The position numbers and the translations under genes are program-made. Below, piece by piece: positions 23,069 through 32,213 of a DNA stretch of 44,522 nt. This stretch comes from Pedosphaera sp. (GTDB taxonomy: Bacteria > Verrucomicrobiota > Verrucomicrobiia > Limisphaerales > Pedosphaeraceae): NCBI GenBank assembly GCA_028293325.1, contig JAQGPA010000086.1:1-44522 (forward strand), written 5' to 3'. The notes below the pieces were generated by a model. That model ran no database searches. It was not told the origin of the DNA and saw only the letters and a program-made list of their open reading frames with translations. Position 1 is the stretch's first letter, and the number at the start of each line of letters is the position of its first letter.

Positions 23069-25321
23069 TCAGACGCCGCCGGCCACAGATTCCGGGCATG
23101 AATTTGCCTGGATGACTTCCGCCACCGCCGATCTCACATCCGCCAGCTGAAATGGCTTGGCCAGGTGCGGATTGCCGGTCGCCTGCAAAAAATTCAGGGT
23201 GTCTTCGTTGACGACATCACCGGTCAAAAAGATGATGCGCCGCGCCAGTTCCGGCTGTTGCTTCACCGCCAGCTTGTAAAATTGTTCGCCATTGATACCC
23301 GGCATGCGAAAGTCAGAAATGATCACGTCGAATGTCCGGCCCTGAATGAGTTCCAGCGCCTGCGCGGCGGCGTGACACACCATCGTTTGATACCCGAGCA
23401 ACCCCAACATCTCACTCAGCATTTCCGCAATGGATTTTTCATCGTCCAGCACCAGGATTCTGCCCACACAGACGGGAACCGCCGCTGCCGCTTTCGGCAG
23501 GAGGGTGGTGGTTTCGCCGCTCGCCTCATCGCCGCGGACCTGGGCCGCCGGAAACTCCAGCACAAATGCCGCGCCACCCAGTGCGGCAGCCTGGTAGCAA
23601 ATGCGCCCTTTGTGCTCAGTCATGATGCTGTGCGCAATGGAAAGCCCCAGGCCCGTCCCGGCGCCGACTTCCTTGGTGGTAAAAAACGGCTCGAAAATTT
23701 TGTTCAACAATTCCGGCGGCACTCCCGGCCCGTTGTCCTCCACCGTTAATCGTACCCGGCCTTCTGTGGATCGGGTCGAAATCCGCAACCGGCCCACCCG
23801 CTCGGAGTTGACCATCGCTTGCAGCGCATTGTTCACCAGATTTATAATCAACTGCTGGACCTGGTCTGGATCGGCGGAGACACGGGGCAGCTGCGGCGCC
23901 AAATCCACCGTTAATTCCGCCTTGGCCACCAGCAGATCGAATTTCCGCACTTCGACCAACCGCTCGACGAGTTCGCTAAGATTGACCAATTCCCGGTGCG
24001 CCGGCTGGTCACGGGCAAACGAAAGAAAATTCATCACCAGCTTGGCGGCGCGATTGCTTTCATGGGCCACCTTCTCCAGATCAACCCGCGTCTGCGGTTC
24101 CAAATCGTGATGGGCGAGAATCAACTCCAGGTAACCCTTGACCACTGCCAGTGGATTATTCAGTTCATGCGCCACACCCGAGATCATCTGCCCCAGCGCG
24201 GAAAGTTTTTCGGACTGTCGCAACTGCTGTTCCAACCGGGTGCGTTCCGTGATCTCGGACATGAAGAATTGATACGCCGACCGACCGTCAAACCCGACTT
24301 CGCTCCCATTGACCTCCACTGGCGTCAGGCCGCCAGCCTTGCTCACCAGGTTGAGCGGCCGTTGCCGACATAAAAGCTCGAACCATTCCTGATGCGTCTC
24401 TGGCGCCGCGCTCCCGACATTCCGCAGCTGACAAAATGCCGTCAGGCAATGCCGGCCCGCCTCCGTATGATTGATGCCCAGCAACCGCTGGGCGGCCTGG
24501 TTCAATTCCAATATCCTGAAATCCTCAATCGCCGTAATCACGATCGCCTCACCTGCCTGCTCGAACAACGTCCGATATCGCTCCTCGGTGGATACCACCT
24601 TGGTTTGCAAAACATCGATTTCCGCCCTCCGGATTTGCACCTCCCGCAACGTCAACTCGTGGGTTTGCCGGACTTCCTCCAGCACCAGAATAATCATGCT
24701 TACCGCCAGCATTAACTGTAGCCCGGCGGAAATGAATAAAGCCAGGCTCGTGAGATCCTCGGAACTCTCCATGAACGGGTAGCTGGCCATGTATGCGCCC
24801 CAGAGAAAGAAGCCCAGCGTCAACAACGTCGCCCCAATATAGCGATGCTTTCGCCGATATTTGAAAAAACTGGCGCCGGTGACCGCGCTCGCGGCGGCGA
24901 TGAGCGAGAAAACGGGGACTTGCATTTGCATTCGCCCTCGCAGGTGATAGGCCCCGATATAACTCCAGACCAGCAGAAAGGCCAGGAACCAGCCAAACAT
25001 GGAGGAACGCACTTGTTCACCCAAAAAGCTGAGACTGCCCCAAAGCAAAAACACGGCGGAAACCCCGATACACCATTGCTCCAACATGAGCATCGGCGGT
25101 TCCCGGCGGTTCCCTTGCGAGCCGAAGCTGATTGTAATCCAAAGCGCATAGAACAACCACGCGGTTGTCCAAATAGTGAAGTAACGCCTTTTGGTGTACC
25201 GATTCAGGTAATAAAACAAACCGACGAGAACCCAAACCGTGAGTAAAGAAACCAGCACTCCCGCTTGAAGATATTCACGGGTGAAATAAAGATTTATACC
25301 AATCGCGTCTAAGAAATGCAT
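23069..25321 (-). CDS. hybrid sensor histidine kinase with seven-helix input domain
   Basis: A 750-aa inner-membrane kinase. Seven hydrophobic helices fill residues 18-218, followed by a coiled linker and a PAS domain (about 247-360). The HisKA domain has the phospho-acceptor His385 (SGVAHELNNP). The ATPase domain shows the N box (NLVNN, 494-498), G1 DNGPG (529-533) and G2 GTGLGL (555-560). A receiver domain (620-735) has Asp626-Asp627, phospho-acceptor Asp670, Thr700 and Lys722. No output regulator is adjacent; the stand-alone receiver at 5485 is 17 kb away. Before the insertion it probably sat directly upstream of the proline-rich/trxA/gspF group. The ligand is unknown. Confidence 0.92.
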   Translation of the reverse strand: MHFLDAIGINLYFTREYLQAGVLVSLLTVWVLVGLFYYLNRYTKRRYFTIWTTAWLFYALWITISFGSQGNRREPPMLMLEQWCIGVSAVFLLWGSLSFLGEQVRSSMFGWFLAFLLVWSYIGAYHLRGRMQMQVPVFSLIAAASAVTGASFFKYRRKHRYIGATLLTLGFFLWGAYMASYPFMESSEDLTSLALFISAGLQLMLAVSMIILVLEEVRQTHELTLREVQIRRAEIDVLQTKVVSTEERYRTLFEQAGEAIVITAIEDFRILELNQAAQRLLGINHTEAGRHCLTAFCQLRNVGSAAPETHQEWFELLCRQRPLNLVSKAGGLTPVEVNGSEVGFDGRSAYQFFMSEITERTRLEQQLRQSEKLSALGQMISGVAHELNNPLAVVKGYLELILAHHDLEPQTRVDLEKVAHESNRAAKLVMNFLSFARDQPAHRELVNLSELVERLVEVRKFDLLVAKAELTVDLAPQLPRVSADPDQVQQLIINLVNNALQAMVNSERVGRLRISTRSTEGRVRLTVEDNGPGVPPELLNKIFEPFFTTKEVGAGTGLGLSIAHSIMTEHKGRICYQAAALGGAAFVLEFPAAQVRGDEASGETTTLLPKAAAAVPVCVGRILVLDDEKSIAEMLSEMLGLLGYQTMVCHAAAQALELIQGRTFDVIISDFRMPGINGEQFYKLAVKQQPELARRIIFLTGDVVNEDTLNFLQATGNPHLAKPFQLADVRSAVAEVIQANSCPESVAGGV

Positions 25322-25704
25322 TCCGGGTTCCGCGTGCTAATTTTGTCCAAGCTTGTGTGATGCTAAAAATGAAAGCGAGGGGAAAATAATGGATTTTGCC
25401 GCCCAGCACTCGCTCATGAATCATTTTCATCCCCCGTCCCTGATAATTGGGCAATGCTGACCCTACAGTTGAGCTCCCTGCGGCAACCATCATGGTCTTG
25501 GCGCTGATATCGTACCCGTCCCAACCTCGGCCAGCCTGGAACCGTTCAGCTTTCGCCCAGTTATGATCTGAATTAATGGTTCGCGCTTCCCGCACTGCCT
25601 GCTTCCTTAACCGTTGATACAGTGAGGGAAGCGCCTGATTGCCCACCTCAGAAATAACCGCTTTTCGGTTTTAATCTGGCACGATGCCTGCTAAAAAATG
25701 CCCT
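25322..25704. other. divergent intergenic region
   Basis: This 383-base gap separates the kinase from the SUMF1-like gene, which diverge. A minus-strand frame from GTG 25646 to 25275 (123 aa, with WDGYDISAKTMMVAAGSS) overlaps the kinase start by 47 bases; it has no family I recognise and no firm start, so I do not call it a gene. No clear promoter pair stands out. Confidence 0.4.
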
Positions 25705-26496
25705 ATGAAGTTAAAACTTGCTGCTTGGATGACTATTCCCTTAGTGATCTTCCTCTTTACCGCAAATGCCCAAACGATCGGGACCAACCGCCTTCCTCAA
25801 AAAACCACCGCTTCCAAGTTGAAAGCAGGAACCAACGCCCCCGTCAACACCACAACCAATTTACTGCCCAATACGCTGACGAACCAGGCACCGGATACTG
25901 TCACCAATACCGCGCCCGAAATACCGAAAGATAATTATACCAACAGCATTGGCATGAAGTTGCTGAAAGTGCCGGGAGACTTTTGGGCCGGCCAATATGA
26001 AGTTACCCAGGGTGAATACCAGCAAATCATCGGTTCTAATCCCAGTGCCTTTAACGGGGATCTCCACCCGGTGGATAATGTAAGTTGGAATGATGCCATG
26101 CAGTTTTGCCTCAAACTGACGGCCCACGAAATTAAAGAGAAAAAGCTGCCGGAAGATTTCTTTTATGCGCTGCCAACCGAGGCGCAATGGGAAACACTGG
26201 TGGCGGACACCAGCCTCGCCAACGCCGTGACCAGCCAAAACCGCCCTCGCAACGGAACCGCCACTGTTGGCAGCCTGAACGCCAACAGTCTGGGCCTGTA
26301 TGACGTTCGCGGCAATGTCATGGAATTTACCCTGGGCGATCCTTCCCTGCCCTACCGCGTGCTGCTGGGTGGCTCCTGGCAGGACCGTATTGAAATTAAT
26401 CTGCGAACAGCTTTTCGCTTCTATGCCTCACCCACTGATTCCCGGAACACCTTCGGGTTTCGTTGCATCCTCATGCGGAAACCGTCCGCAAAATAG
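25705..26496 (+). CDS. secreted SUMF1/FGE-like domain protein
   Basis: 263 aa from the ATG at 25705. A signal peptide (about 1-23, ending TANA-QT) is followed by an Asn/Thr-rich linker (TNAPVNTTTN, NTLTNQAPDTVTNTAP) and a C-terminal sulfatase-modifying-factor domain (about 80-260). Marks of the domain are NSIGMKLLKVP, YEVTQGEYQQIIGSNPS, HPVDNVSWNDAMQFC, LPTEAQWE, GLYDVRGNVMEF, LLGGSW and FGFRCIL. True formylglycine-generating enzymes need a Cys pair or copper site; I see only isolated cysteines, so this is probably a non-catalytic or ligand-binding relative. It may also start at 25684. Confidence 0.82.
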   Translation: MKLKLAAWMTIPLVIFLFTANAQTIGTNRLPQKTTASKLKAGTNAPVNTTTNLLPNTLTNQAPDTVTNTAPEIPKDNYTNSIGMKLLKVPGDFWAGQYEVTQGEYQQIIGSNPSAFNGDLHPVDNVSWNDAMQFCLKLTAHEIKEKKLPEDFFYALPTEAQWETLVADTSLANAVTSQNRPRNGTATVGSLNANSLGLYDVRGNVMEFTLGDPSLPYRVLLGGSWQDRIEINLRTAFRFYASPTDSRNTFGFRCILMRKPSAK

Positions 26497-26548
26497 TTTG
26501 CAAAGTCAGGTCGTTGGCGCCAGCCGCTCTCTGCCTGGACCGGCAAGC

Positions 26549-27931
26549 TCAGGCCTTCTCTTCGATCAACTCGCGGCGCGCGCCGCTGAGCAGTTGCTCG
26601 ATGAAGTTGGTGGAATAGACACCGCGCCGGAAATTCGGGTCCTGCAAAATTGCCTGCTGGAAGGAAATCGTGGTCTTCACCCCGGTGATCATATACTCAC
26701 CCAAAGCCCGGCTCATCTTGTCCATCGCTTCGCGCCGGTCTTTGCCGTAGGTGATCAGCTTCCCAATCATCGAATCGTATGTCGGTGGAATGTTGTAACC
26801 GGCATATGCATGACTATCGATTCGCACCCCTCTGCCTCCGGGTGAATAATACATCTCAATGCGACCCGGGCATGGCCGAAAATCATCAAAAGGATCTTCC
26901 GCGTTGATACGGCACTCGATCGCGTGTCCCTTGAACTGAATGTCGCTCTGCGAGTGTCGCAAGGGTTCGCCCATTGCGATCATGATCTGGTAACGGACGA
27001 GGTCAATTCCGGTGACTTCTTCCGTGATGGGATGCTCCACCTGGATGCGCTTGTTGACTTCCAGAAAATAATAATTCCCGTGGTTGTCCACAATGAATTC
27101 CACCGTGCCGGCATTGGTGTAATGCGCCAACTCGGCAATCCGCACCGCCGCCTTGCCCATCTTATCGCGCAATTTCTTGTACTTGTTATCAATGAGCGGC
27201 GATGGCGTTTCTTCCACCACCTTCTGATTGCGCCGCTGGATGGAGCAATCGCGTTCACCCAGATGGATGATGTGCCCTTTGTTATCACCGAGGATTTGAA
27301 ATTCGATATGGTGCGGGTTCTCGATGAATTTTTCGATGTAAACGCCGGAGTTGCCGAATGCCTTGTCCGCTTCAGTCCGCGCGGTATGATAACCTTTGAC
27401 CAGGGAAATATCGTTGTGCGCGACGCGCATGCCACGTCCGCCACCGCCCGCCACCGCTTTGATAATTACCGGGTAGCCAATCCGCTTGGCCACCACCAGC
27501 GCATCCTGCTCGTTTTCCACCGTTCCTTCTGACCCGGGGGGAATTGGGACCCCGGCCTTCTTGGCCAACGCACGGCTCACCGCCTTGTCCTCCAAGGCAT
27601 TCATGGCGCGGGAACTGGGACCGATAAAGCGGATATTGCAACTTTCGCAGACGTCGGCGAAATGGGCGTTCTCCGACAGGAAACCGTAACCAGGATGAAT
27701 GGCATCCACGTCCGCTATTTCCGCGGCGCTGATGAGGCGATCAATGCGCAGATAGCTCTCGTTGCTCGGCGCCTTGCCAATGCAAATGGCTTCGTCCGCC
27801 AATTGGACATGCATCGAGTTCGCATCGATATCCGAATAGACCGCTACCGTGCGGATGTTCAACTCTTTGCAAGCGCGGATGATCCGAACTGCAATCTCTC
27901 CGCGGTTGGCAACCAAAACTTTTTCAAACAT
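26549..27931 (-). CDS. accC: acetyl-CoA carboxylase biotin carboxylase subunit
   Basis: A 460-aa ATP-grasp enzyme that carboxylates biotin on BCCP, the first half-reaction of malonyl-CoA synthesis. The N-terminus [20 protein letters not shown] is canonical. The ATP-binding glycine loop is AGGGGRGMR (161-169), followed by [26 protein letters not shown] and the C-terminal ECRINAEDP. Length is a little above the usual ~450. It lies 73 bases downstream of accB with a hairpin between them. No Shine-Dalgarno sequence is evident. Confidence 0.96.
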   Translation of the reverse strand: MFEKVLVANRGEIAVRIIRACKELNIRTVAVYSDIDANSMHVQLADEAICIGKAPSNESYLRIDRLISAAEIADVDAIHPGYGFLSENAHFADVCESCNIRFIGPSSRAMNALEDKAVSRALAKKAGVPIPPGSEGTVENEQDALVVAKRIGYPVIIKAVAGGGGRGMRVAHNDISLVKGYHTARTEADKAFGNSGVYIEKFIENPHHIEFQILGDNKGHIIHLGERDCSIQRRNQKVVEETPSPLIDNKYKKLRDKMGKAAVRIAELAHYTNAGTVEFIVDNHGNYYFLEVNKRIQVEHPITEEVTGIDLVRYQIMIAMGEPLRHSQSDIQFKGHAIECRINAEDPFDDFRPCPGRIEMYYSPGGRGVRIDSHAYAGYNIPPTYDSMIGKLITYGKDRREAMDKMSRALGEYMITGVKTTISFQQAILQDPNFRRGVYSTNFIEQLLSGARRELIEEKA

Positions 27932-27985
27932 GTACTTGGTAAGGAAGGATGCTAATTAATCCGTCAGGCAAATAATTCCCAGGAC

Positions 27986-28004
27986 CGGCTTTTCACAAAA
28001 GCCG
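27986..28004 (-). other. intercistronic hairpin between accB and accC
   Basis: CGGCTTTT (27986-27993) and AAAAGCCG (27997-28004) are perfect eight-base complements with a three-base loop, starting on the base next to the accB stop. No T run follows on the minus strand, so it is not a standard terminator. It may stabilise accB RNA or set the accB:accC ratio. Confidence 0.45.
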
Positions 28005-28472
28005 TCATGTTGGACGGATCTTGAACATGGGTTGGCCAAATTCAACCGGTTTGGCGTTCTCCACGCAAATCTGGGTAATCACTCCTTTGGCCTCGGCCTT
28101 GATCTCGTTCATCACTTTCATCGCCTCGATGATGCAAACGACCGTGTCCGGATTAACTTCCGTCCCAATCTCCACATAATGACCGGCTTCCGGGGATGGC
28201 GCACGATAGAAAGTCCCAATCATCGGCGACTTGATCTCGACGTCCGTGGAAAAGGTCGAAGCTGGTGCTGGAGCAGATCCCCCTCCTGCAGACACGACAT
28301 ATTGCGGCTGTCCATAAGCAACCATTTGCGACTCTTCGCCTTGCACGATCTGAGTACCCCCATTCATGCCCCGCTTAAGCTTGATCTTGAAATCTTGTCT
28401 CTCGAGCTCGAACTCCGAGATGGAGTTCTTCTTCATTAAGTCAATGATGGCTTTAATGTCTTTTAGGTCCAC
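28005..28472 (-). CDS. accB: acetyl-CoA carboxylase biotin carboxyl carrier protein
   Basis: A 155-aa BCCP. Residues 1-35 are the AccC-binding helix and basic strand (DLKDIKAIIDLMKKNSISEF, QDFKIKLKRG), 40-78 a flexible Gly/Ala/Pro linker, and 79-155 the biotinyl domain. The biotin lysine is Lys119 in IIEAMKVMNE, and the thumb-like segment APSPEAGHYVEIG marks the AccB type. The start is GTG at 28472. It heads accB-accC; accA is 13 kb away and accD is not in the window. A terminator-like hairpin lies in its leader. Confidence 0.95.
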   Translation of the reverse strand: MDLKDIKAIIDLMKKNSISEFELERQDFKIKLKRGMNGGTQIVQGEESQMVAYGQPQYVVSAGGGSAPAPASTFSTDVEIKSPMIGTFYRAPSPEAGHYVEIGTEVNPDTVVCIIEAMKVMNEIKAEAKGVITQICVENAKPVEFGQPMFKIRPT

Positions 28473-28533
28473 AGTCCCGCTTTCAGTTAAATTCCACGTC
28501 CTGCCCCGATTCCAATGGCAACAGACGGCTGTT

Positions 28534-28569
28534 AAAAAAGAGCAGATTACTACCCACCGACACTGCTCT
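28534..28569 (-). terminator. intrinsic terminator upstream of accB
   Basis: On the minus strand AGAGCAG (28569-28563) and CTGCTCT (28545-28539) form a seven-pair stem with a 17-base loop, followed by a T run (28539-28534). It could end the aroQ transcript 120 bases after aroQ, or act as an attenuator in the accB leader, since accB starts only 62 bases further on. Confidence 0.55.
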
Positions 28570-28659
28570 AGGTAAATCGATGGGTGCGACAGTAATCACG
28601 GCTGCGGAGAGCGTCAAGTGGTAAAAATTCGAGTATCTTTGCCCCAAAAAACGCCGAAT

Positions 28660-28680
28660 TAATGGTGAAAAGCACCATTA
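28660..28680 (-). terminator. hairpin just after aroQ, weak terminator
   Basis: TAATGGTG (28660-28667) and CACCATTA (28673-28680) are perfect eight-base complements around a five-base loop, ten bases after the aroQ stop. On the minus strand a T tract follows only about ten bases later, so termination may be inefficient. Confidence 0.4.
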
Positions 28681-28689
28681 TTCCCGCAC

Positions 28690-29127
28690 TTATTTACTCC
28701 CGTTAACGATAACAGCCGCTTCTACAGCCAAAACGTAGGAATTGGCTCCAAATCCCACGATTTGGCCGCGGCAAACCGGCGCAATTAGCGAAACATGACG
28801 GAATTCTTCCCGGGCATGGACGTTGGAAATATGGATTTCTATCGTCGGCACACCCACAGCGACAATGGCATCCCGCAGCACAACGCTCGTATGCGTATAG
28901 CCGGCGGCATTAATGACAATGACCTCAAATTTGCCTTTTGCGTCCTGTATCCAATTGACCAGTTCCCCTTCCAGGTTGGACTGGCGAAACTCAATTCCCA
29001 CGCCAAGCTTGGTCGATCGCTCCCGCACCATGGCCTCAATATCCGCCAAAGTCGTGTGCCCGTACACAGCAGGCTCCCGTTGGCCCAGCAGGTTCAGGTT
29101 CGGACCGTTTAGAAATAGTATCTTCAT
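28690..29127 (-). CDS. aroQ: type II 3-dehydroquinate dehydratase
   Basis: A 145-aa enzyme of the shikimate pathway that dehydrates 3-dehydroquinate; it forms dodecamers. The N-terminus MKILFLNGPNLNLLGQREP and the lid Tyr22 (VYGHTTL) are canonical. The signature INAAGYTHTSVVLRDAI has Ala where most members have Pro after Asn, a mild variant. The catalytic His region is EIHISNVHAREEFRHVS. The longer frame to 29220 overlaps the next gene upstream; the ATG at 29127 is 14 bases after that gene's stop, so the two are likely co-transcribed. Confidence 0.94.
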   Translation of the reverse strand: MKILFLNGPNLNLLGQREPAVYGHTTLADIEAMVRERSTKLGVGIEFRQSNLEGELVNWIQDAKGKFEVIVINAAGYTHTSVVLRDAIVAVGVPTIEIHISNVHAREEFRHVSLIAPVCRGQIVGFGANSYVLAVEAAVIVNGSK

Positions 29128-29141
29128 TTGGCGGGCGGACT

Positions 29142-30500
29142 TTAGCCCATTCGCTGGCGGCTGTCGATTTGATTTGAAGTCTGCCCCAGCAACCAGCCGA
29201 GCAGACAAAAAGCCGGCCACGCCATGGCGGGAATATAAAGTCCAAACTCAACCAGACTTTGCAATGCCCAACCCAACAGCCCCAGCCAAACCGCCAGCTT
29301 CATCCCGTTCTGCTTCAACCCGCTCTTGCGATAGGTAAAAATCAACCCTGCCGCCACAAACCCGGTAAATGACAGGAATCCTATCAGGCCAGAATCGCTT
29401 GCCTGTTCCAAATAGTCGTTGTGCGTCATCCTGGCCATTTCGGATTCCGGCTTTTTGATCTTCTCATAAGCAAGGCCAAATGTGCCGGGACCGCTGCCAA
29501 ACATTGGCTTCTCTTTGCAGGTCTGCACCGCCGCCTGCCAATAATCAAACCGCGCCACCACACTAGTGGCCCCGCGCTTAAAGTATCCCGAATTTTTCCA
29601 GGCAAAGCCCGCCAACCCCAGAATAAGCACTCCCGCAACCATCGTTATCTTGAGTCGCCGTGGAAAGCGAAGAAAGAGCGCTCCAATAAATCCGATCACC
29701 AGCATCAACAACCAGCCTCCTTTGGACCCCGACCAAAACAAGCACGCCAGTGCCGCCAACCCCGCCGCTCCCATCAGAAAACTCCTGGCCCCCACCGTGA
29801 GGCGCTCGCGCTGCGACCACACCATTGCCAACGTCAACGGGAGTAGCATCAAAATGACACCGGCTAAAGTATTTGCATAAAAAAGCGTCCCAAAAATGCG
29901 ATTCGTCGCAATCTTTTTCAGGTAGCCAGGCGGAAATTGGTGCAGGGGATAGACATAGAGGTAAAAGTAACGGCGCGTCTCTTCCAATCCTCCAAAGCGC
30001 TGCTGAAAACCTGCTACCAACACCAGGCTGAAACCGGCCAGCAACCCCAGCGAAAACAGCTCCAGGTTCTTGGATCGGCTCAAGGCAAGCAAGCCCAGGT
30101 AAAAGCACGCCACACACGCCGTGAAATGCCGCAGCGTTCCTCGGGTCAGGGCCACATCAATGGTCTGCGTTGCCGCCACAAACTGCCAGAGGAGCCAGAT
30201 CAAAGGGAGCACCACCAGCAGCCATGGCAAATCCTTGCGTAAACGCATGGTGAACAGTCCCAACCCTCCCACCGCCGCCAGCAATCCATAACCATAGACC
30301 GCCGGCCAATTGTTAAATAGCCACTCATAAAAATTTGTCGGCTGCTCGACAAACTTCTCCATCACCACCGGATTCCCAAACTTCAACAAAGACACCCCCA
30401 GCAGCAATCCAAAGAGCAGGGCAAAAACCCGCGGCAGCAATTCATCCACCGGCTTTCCGGTCTGAGTCGCTGTTGCGTTGGCACCCGCTGCGGTTCTCAT
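29142..30500 (-). CDS. O-antigen ligase / Wzy-like membrane protein
   Basis: A 452-aa protein with about 11-12 hydrophobic helices. A PF04932-type core lies around residues 200-370 and includes RIFGTLFYANTLAGVILML, FWSGSKGGWL and FGSGPGTFGLAY, with the periplasmic loop ending MTHNDYLEQASDSGLIGF. This Wzy_C pattern with an H-N-D/x-Y-L motif is typical of O-antigen ligases and polymerases that join surface polysaccharide. No glycan cluster is next to it, so the acceptor is unknown. The N-terminus has about 20 hydrophilic residues. aroQ follows 14 bases later. Confidence 0.82.
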   Translation of the reverse strand: MRTAAGANATATQTGKPVDELLPRVFALLFGLLLGVSLLKFGNPVVMEKFVEQPTNFYEWLFNNWPAVYGYGLLAAVGGLGLFTMRLRKDLPWLLVVLPLIWLLWQFVAATQTIDVALTRGTLRHFTACVACFYLGLLALSRSKNLELFSLGLLAGFSLVLVAGFQQRFGGLEETRRYFYLYVYPLHQFPPGYLKKIATNRIFGTLFYANTLAGVILMLLPLTLAMVWSQRERLTVGARSFLMGAAGLAALACLFWSGSKGGWLLMLVIGFIGALFLRFPRRLKITMVAGVLILGLAGFAWKNSGYFKRGATSVVARFDYWQAAVQTCKEKPMFGSGPGTFGLAYEKIKKPESEMARMTHNDYLEQASDSGLIGFLSFTGFVAAGLIFTYRKSGLKQNGMKLAVWLGLLGWALQSLVEFGLYIPAMAWPAFCLLGWLLGQTSNQIDSRQRMG

Positions 30501-30555
30501 CTGTATTCCTTCATCAGGATAAGGATTAAACCGGCACGAAGCATTGCGGGAAAGC

Positions 30556-31587
30556 TCACAAATTCAGCTTCAGTAAACCAACCTCCAGAGCCAGCGCTTC
30601 CTGCACGTTGGACCCGAGCAAACGCTGGGTCCGTTCCAGCACCTGCAAATTTTCCATCGCCTGGCTGGGAGAAATTCGCCGCGCCACCTGTCCGGCGCTG
30701 GGCAACTCGGGAAAGTTCAGTAAATCGCCCCCCAGTGACAAGGTTTGCAACCACACATCGCGCAGCCACCATTGCAGCGCCACGAGCAAATCTGAGCGTT
30801 GCAGGCGATACTCCGCTTCAATGGCCGCCGCCAGCTCGTCCTCCCATTTTTCGCGCAACTTCGGGTCCACGTCGTCATACCGTTCCAACGGCGAGCGCGC
30901 GGCCAAAGCCTTTTGTATTTCCTCTTTCAATTCGCCCAACTGCTTGAGCAAGGCCCCCAGCAGGCGATACCGGCTCAACAAACTTTCCTGTTCCACCGCA
31001 GCCAGTTCCCCAAATGATTTGAGCCACTCCATCCGCGGTCCCGCCAGGAGGCGTCCGCTCTCCGCCGCAAAATTGAGCCGCAAACAACGCGAAAGAATGG
31101 TCTCCAAAATCCGTTGTGGTTCCGTGGTCAGCAAAATCAAGATTGATTTGGCGGGCGGCTCCTCCAAGGTTTTTAAAAATGCGTTTGCTGCGTGCACGTT
31201 CAGCCGATCCGCCGCTTCGATGACCGCGACCTTGTACTCCGCCTCGTTGGGTTTGAGATGAATCTCCTGCATCAAGTCGCGCATTTGATCGATGGTAATC
31301 ACCCGCGATTTGGACTCCGGCCGCACCCAATGCACGTCCGCATGGTTTTCACCTTCAATCTTGCGGCAGCTCAGGCAGGCATCGCAGCTATCAATCGCCG
31401 GACCGCCCGGCGTGCGCCGCACCGGATTCTGGCAATTCAATGTCTTGGCCAGGGTACGAGCCAGGGCTTCCAATTCGGTGAGTTGATGCCCGGTGAAAAG
31501 ATACGCATGCGCCAGCCGCCCCCGCTCCAAACTGCGCTGGAGCAAATCGACCGCCTGCTTCTGCTCTGGAAAATCCGCAAATGCCAT
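30556..31587 (-). CDS. holB: DNA polymerase III delta' subunit
   Basis: A 343-aa clamp-loader subunit. The P-loop position reads FTGHQLTELE, a degenerate Walker A as expected for non-hydrolysing delta'. The zinc module is Cys52, Cys68, Cys71 and Cys74. Then come VITIDQMRDLMQEIHLKP, EAADRLNVHAANAFLKTLEEPP, and ILLTTEPQRILETILSRC, which has the SRC arginine-finger motif used on the neighbouring subunit. Domain III is more divergent. The usual partner gene tmk is not adjacent. The gene lies 55 bases upstream of the O-antigen ligase-like gene on the same strand. Confidence 0.9.
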   Translation of the reverse strand: MAFADFPEQKQAVDLLQRSLERGRLAHAYLFTGHQLTELEALARTLAKTLNCQNPVRRTPGGPAIDSCDACLSCRKIEGENHADVHWVRPESKSRVITIDQMRDLMQEIHLKPNEAEYKVAVIEAADRLNVHAANAFLKTLEEPPAKSILILLTTEPQRILETILSRCLRLNFAAESGRLLAGPRMEWLKSFGELAAVEQESLLSRYRLLGALLKQLGELKEEIQKALAARSPLERYDDVDPKLREKWEDELAAAIEAEYRLQRSDLLVALQWWLRDVWLQTLSLGGDLLNFPELPSAGQVARRISPSQAMENLQVLERTQRLLGSNVQEALALEVGLLKLNL

Positions 31588-31655
31588 TGCCGGTTTTATA
31601 ATCGCACAATGGACGCCAAGTCACTAACGAATTACCGCTTCCTCTTGGACCAATC

Positions 31656-32030
31656 TTAAATCCCCGCCGCCCCATCGCCGAACTTCTTGCCGGACTCTTT
31701 TAGAATTTTCGCAATGTGCGGTGAAATCCAACGTTCCGTTTTGCCATCTGCCTCCTCAGGTTCCGGAAAATAGTTCTCGTCAATCACGACGCCTGTCGCT
31801 TCGGCCAGGGAAATTTCTCCTTCCGGTTTGATCCGGTAATGCCCGCGTTCATTGACTTCGGCCAGCTCCGACTCGATCAACCGCGCCATCAGCGCCTTTC
31901 CCCAATGCGGGGTCTCCTTGAATTTCTGACGTCCGCCCGCCCGACGGCAAATCTCAACCATCGATACAAACTTCCCGTTCCACGACTTCAAGTAGTCGAG
32001 GATTTGCAATTCGTCCGAACTCAGAATCAT
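31656..32030 (-). CDS. conserved-looking hypothetical protein, winged-helix-like N-terminus
   Basis: A 124-aa protein of unknown family. Residues 1-70 (SSDELQILDYLKSWNGKFVS, then EICRRAGGRQKF, and LIESELAEVNERGHYRIKP) read like a winged-helix domain with a beta hairpin, so DNA or protein binding is possible. The rest is acidic with WISPHIAKILKESGKKF. It lies 68 bases upstream of holB on the same strand. The frame is clean, and composition matches coding neighbours. Confidence 0.62.
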   Translation of the reverse strand: MILSSDELQILDYLKSWNGKFVSMVEICRRAGGRQKFKETPHWGKALMARLIESELAEVNERGHYRIKPEGEISLAEATGVVIDENYFPEPEEADGKTERWISPHIAKILKESGKKFGDGAAGI

Positions 32031-32213
32031 AAATTGGGCGCTATTTCAATCCTGTTACAGCAACCCATATGCCAAAGCCCTGCGCCAGAAGCACTCGCTC
32101 TGCTTTCCGGCCTCATTTGCCGCCATTAAAATTACTTACAGGCTACATTTCTCCCCTCCAGCCTGAGGTTGGCTTGAAACTGGACACCGCAATCACCCGA
32201 TGACACTCCAGTC

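Noticed and set aside
25275..25646. 123-codon minus-strand ORF before the histidine kinase
   Set aside because: It relies on a GTG, overlaps the kinase start by 47 bases and matches no family; kept only as a comment on the intergenic region.
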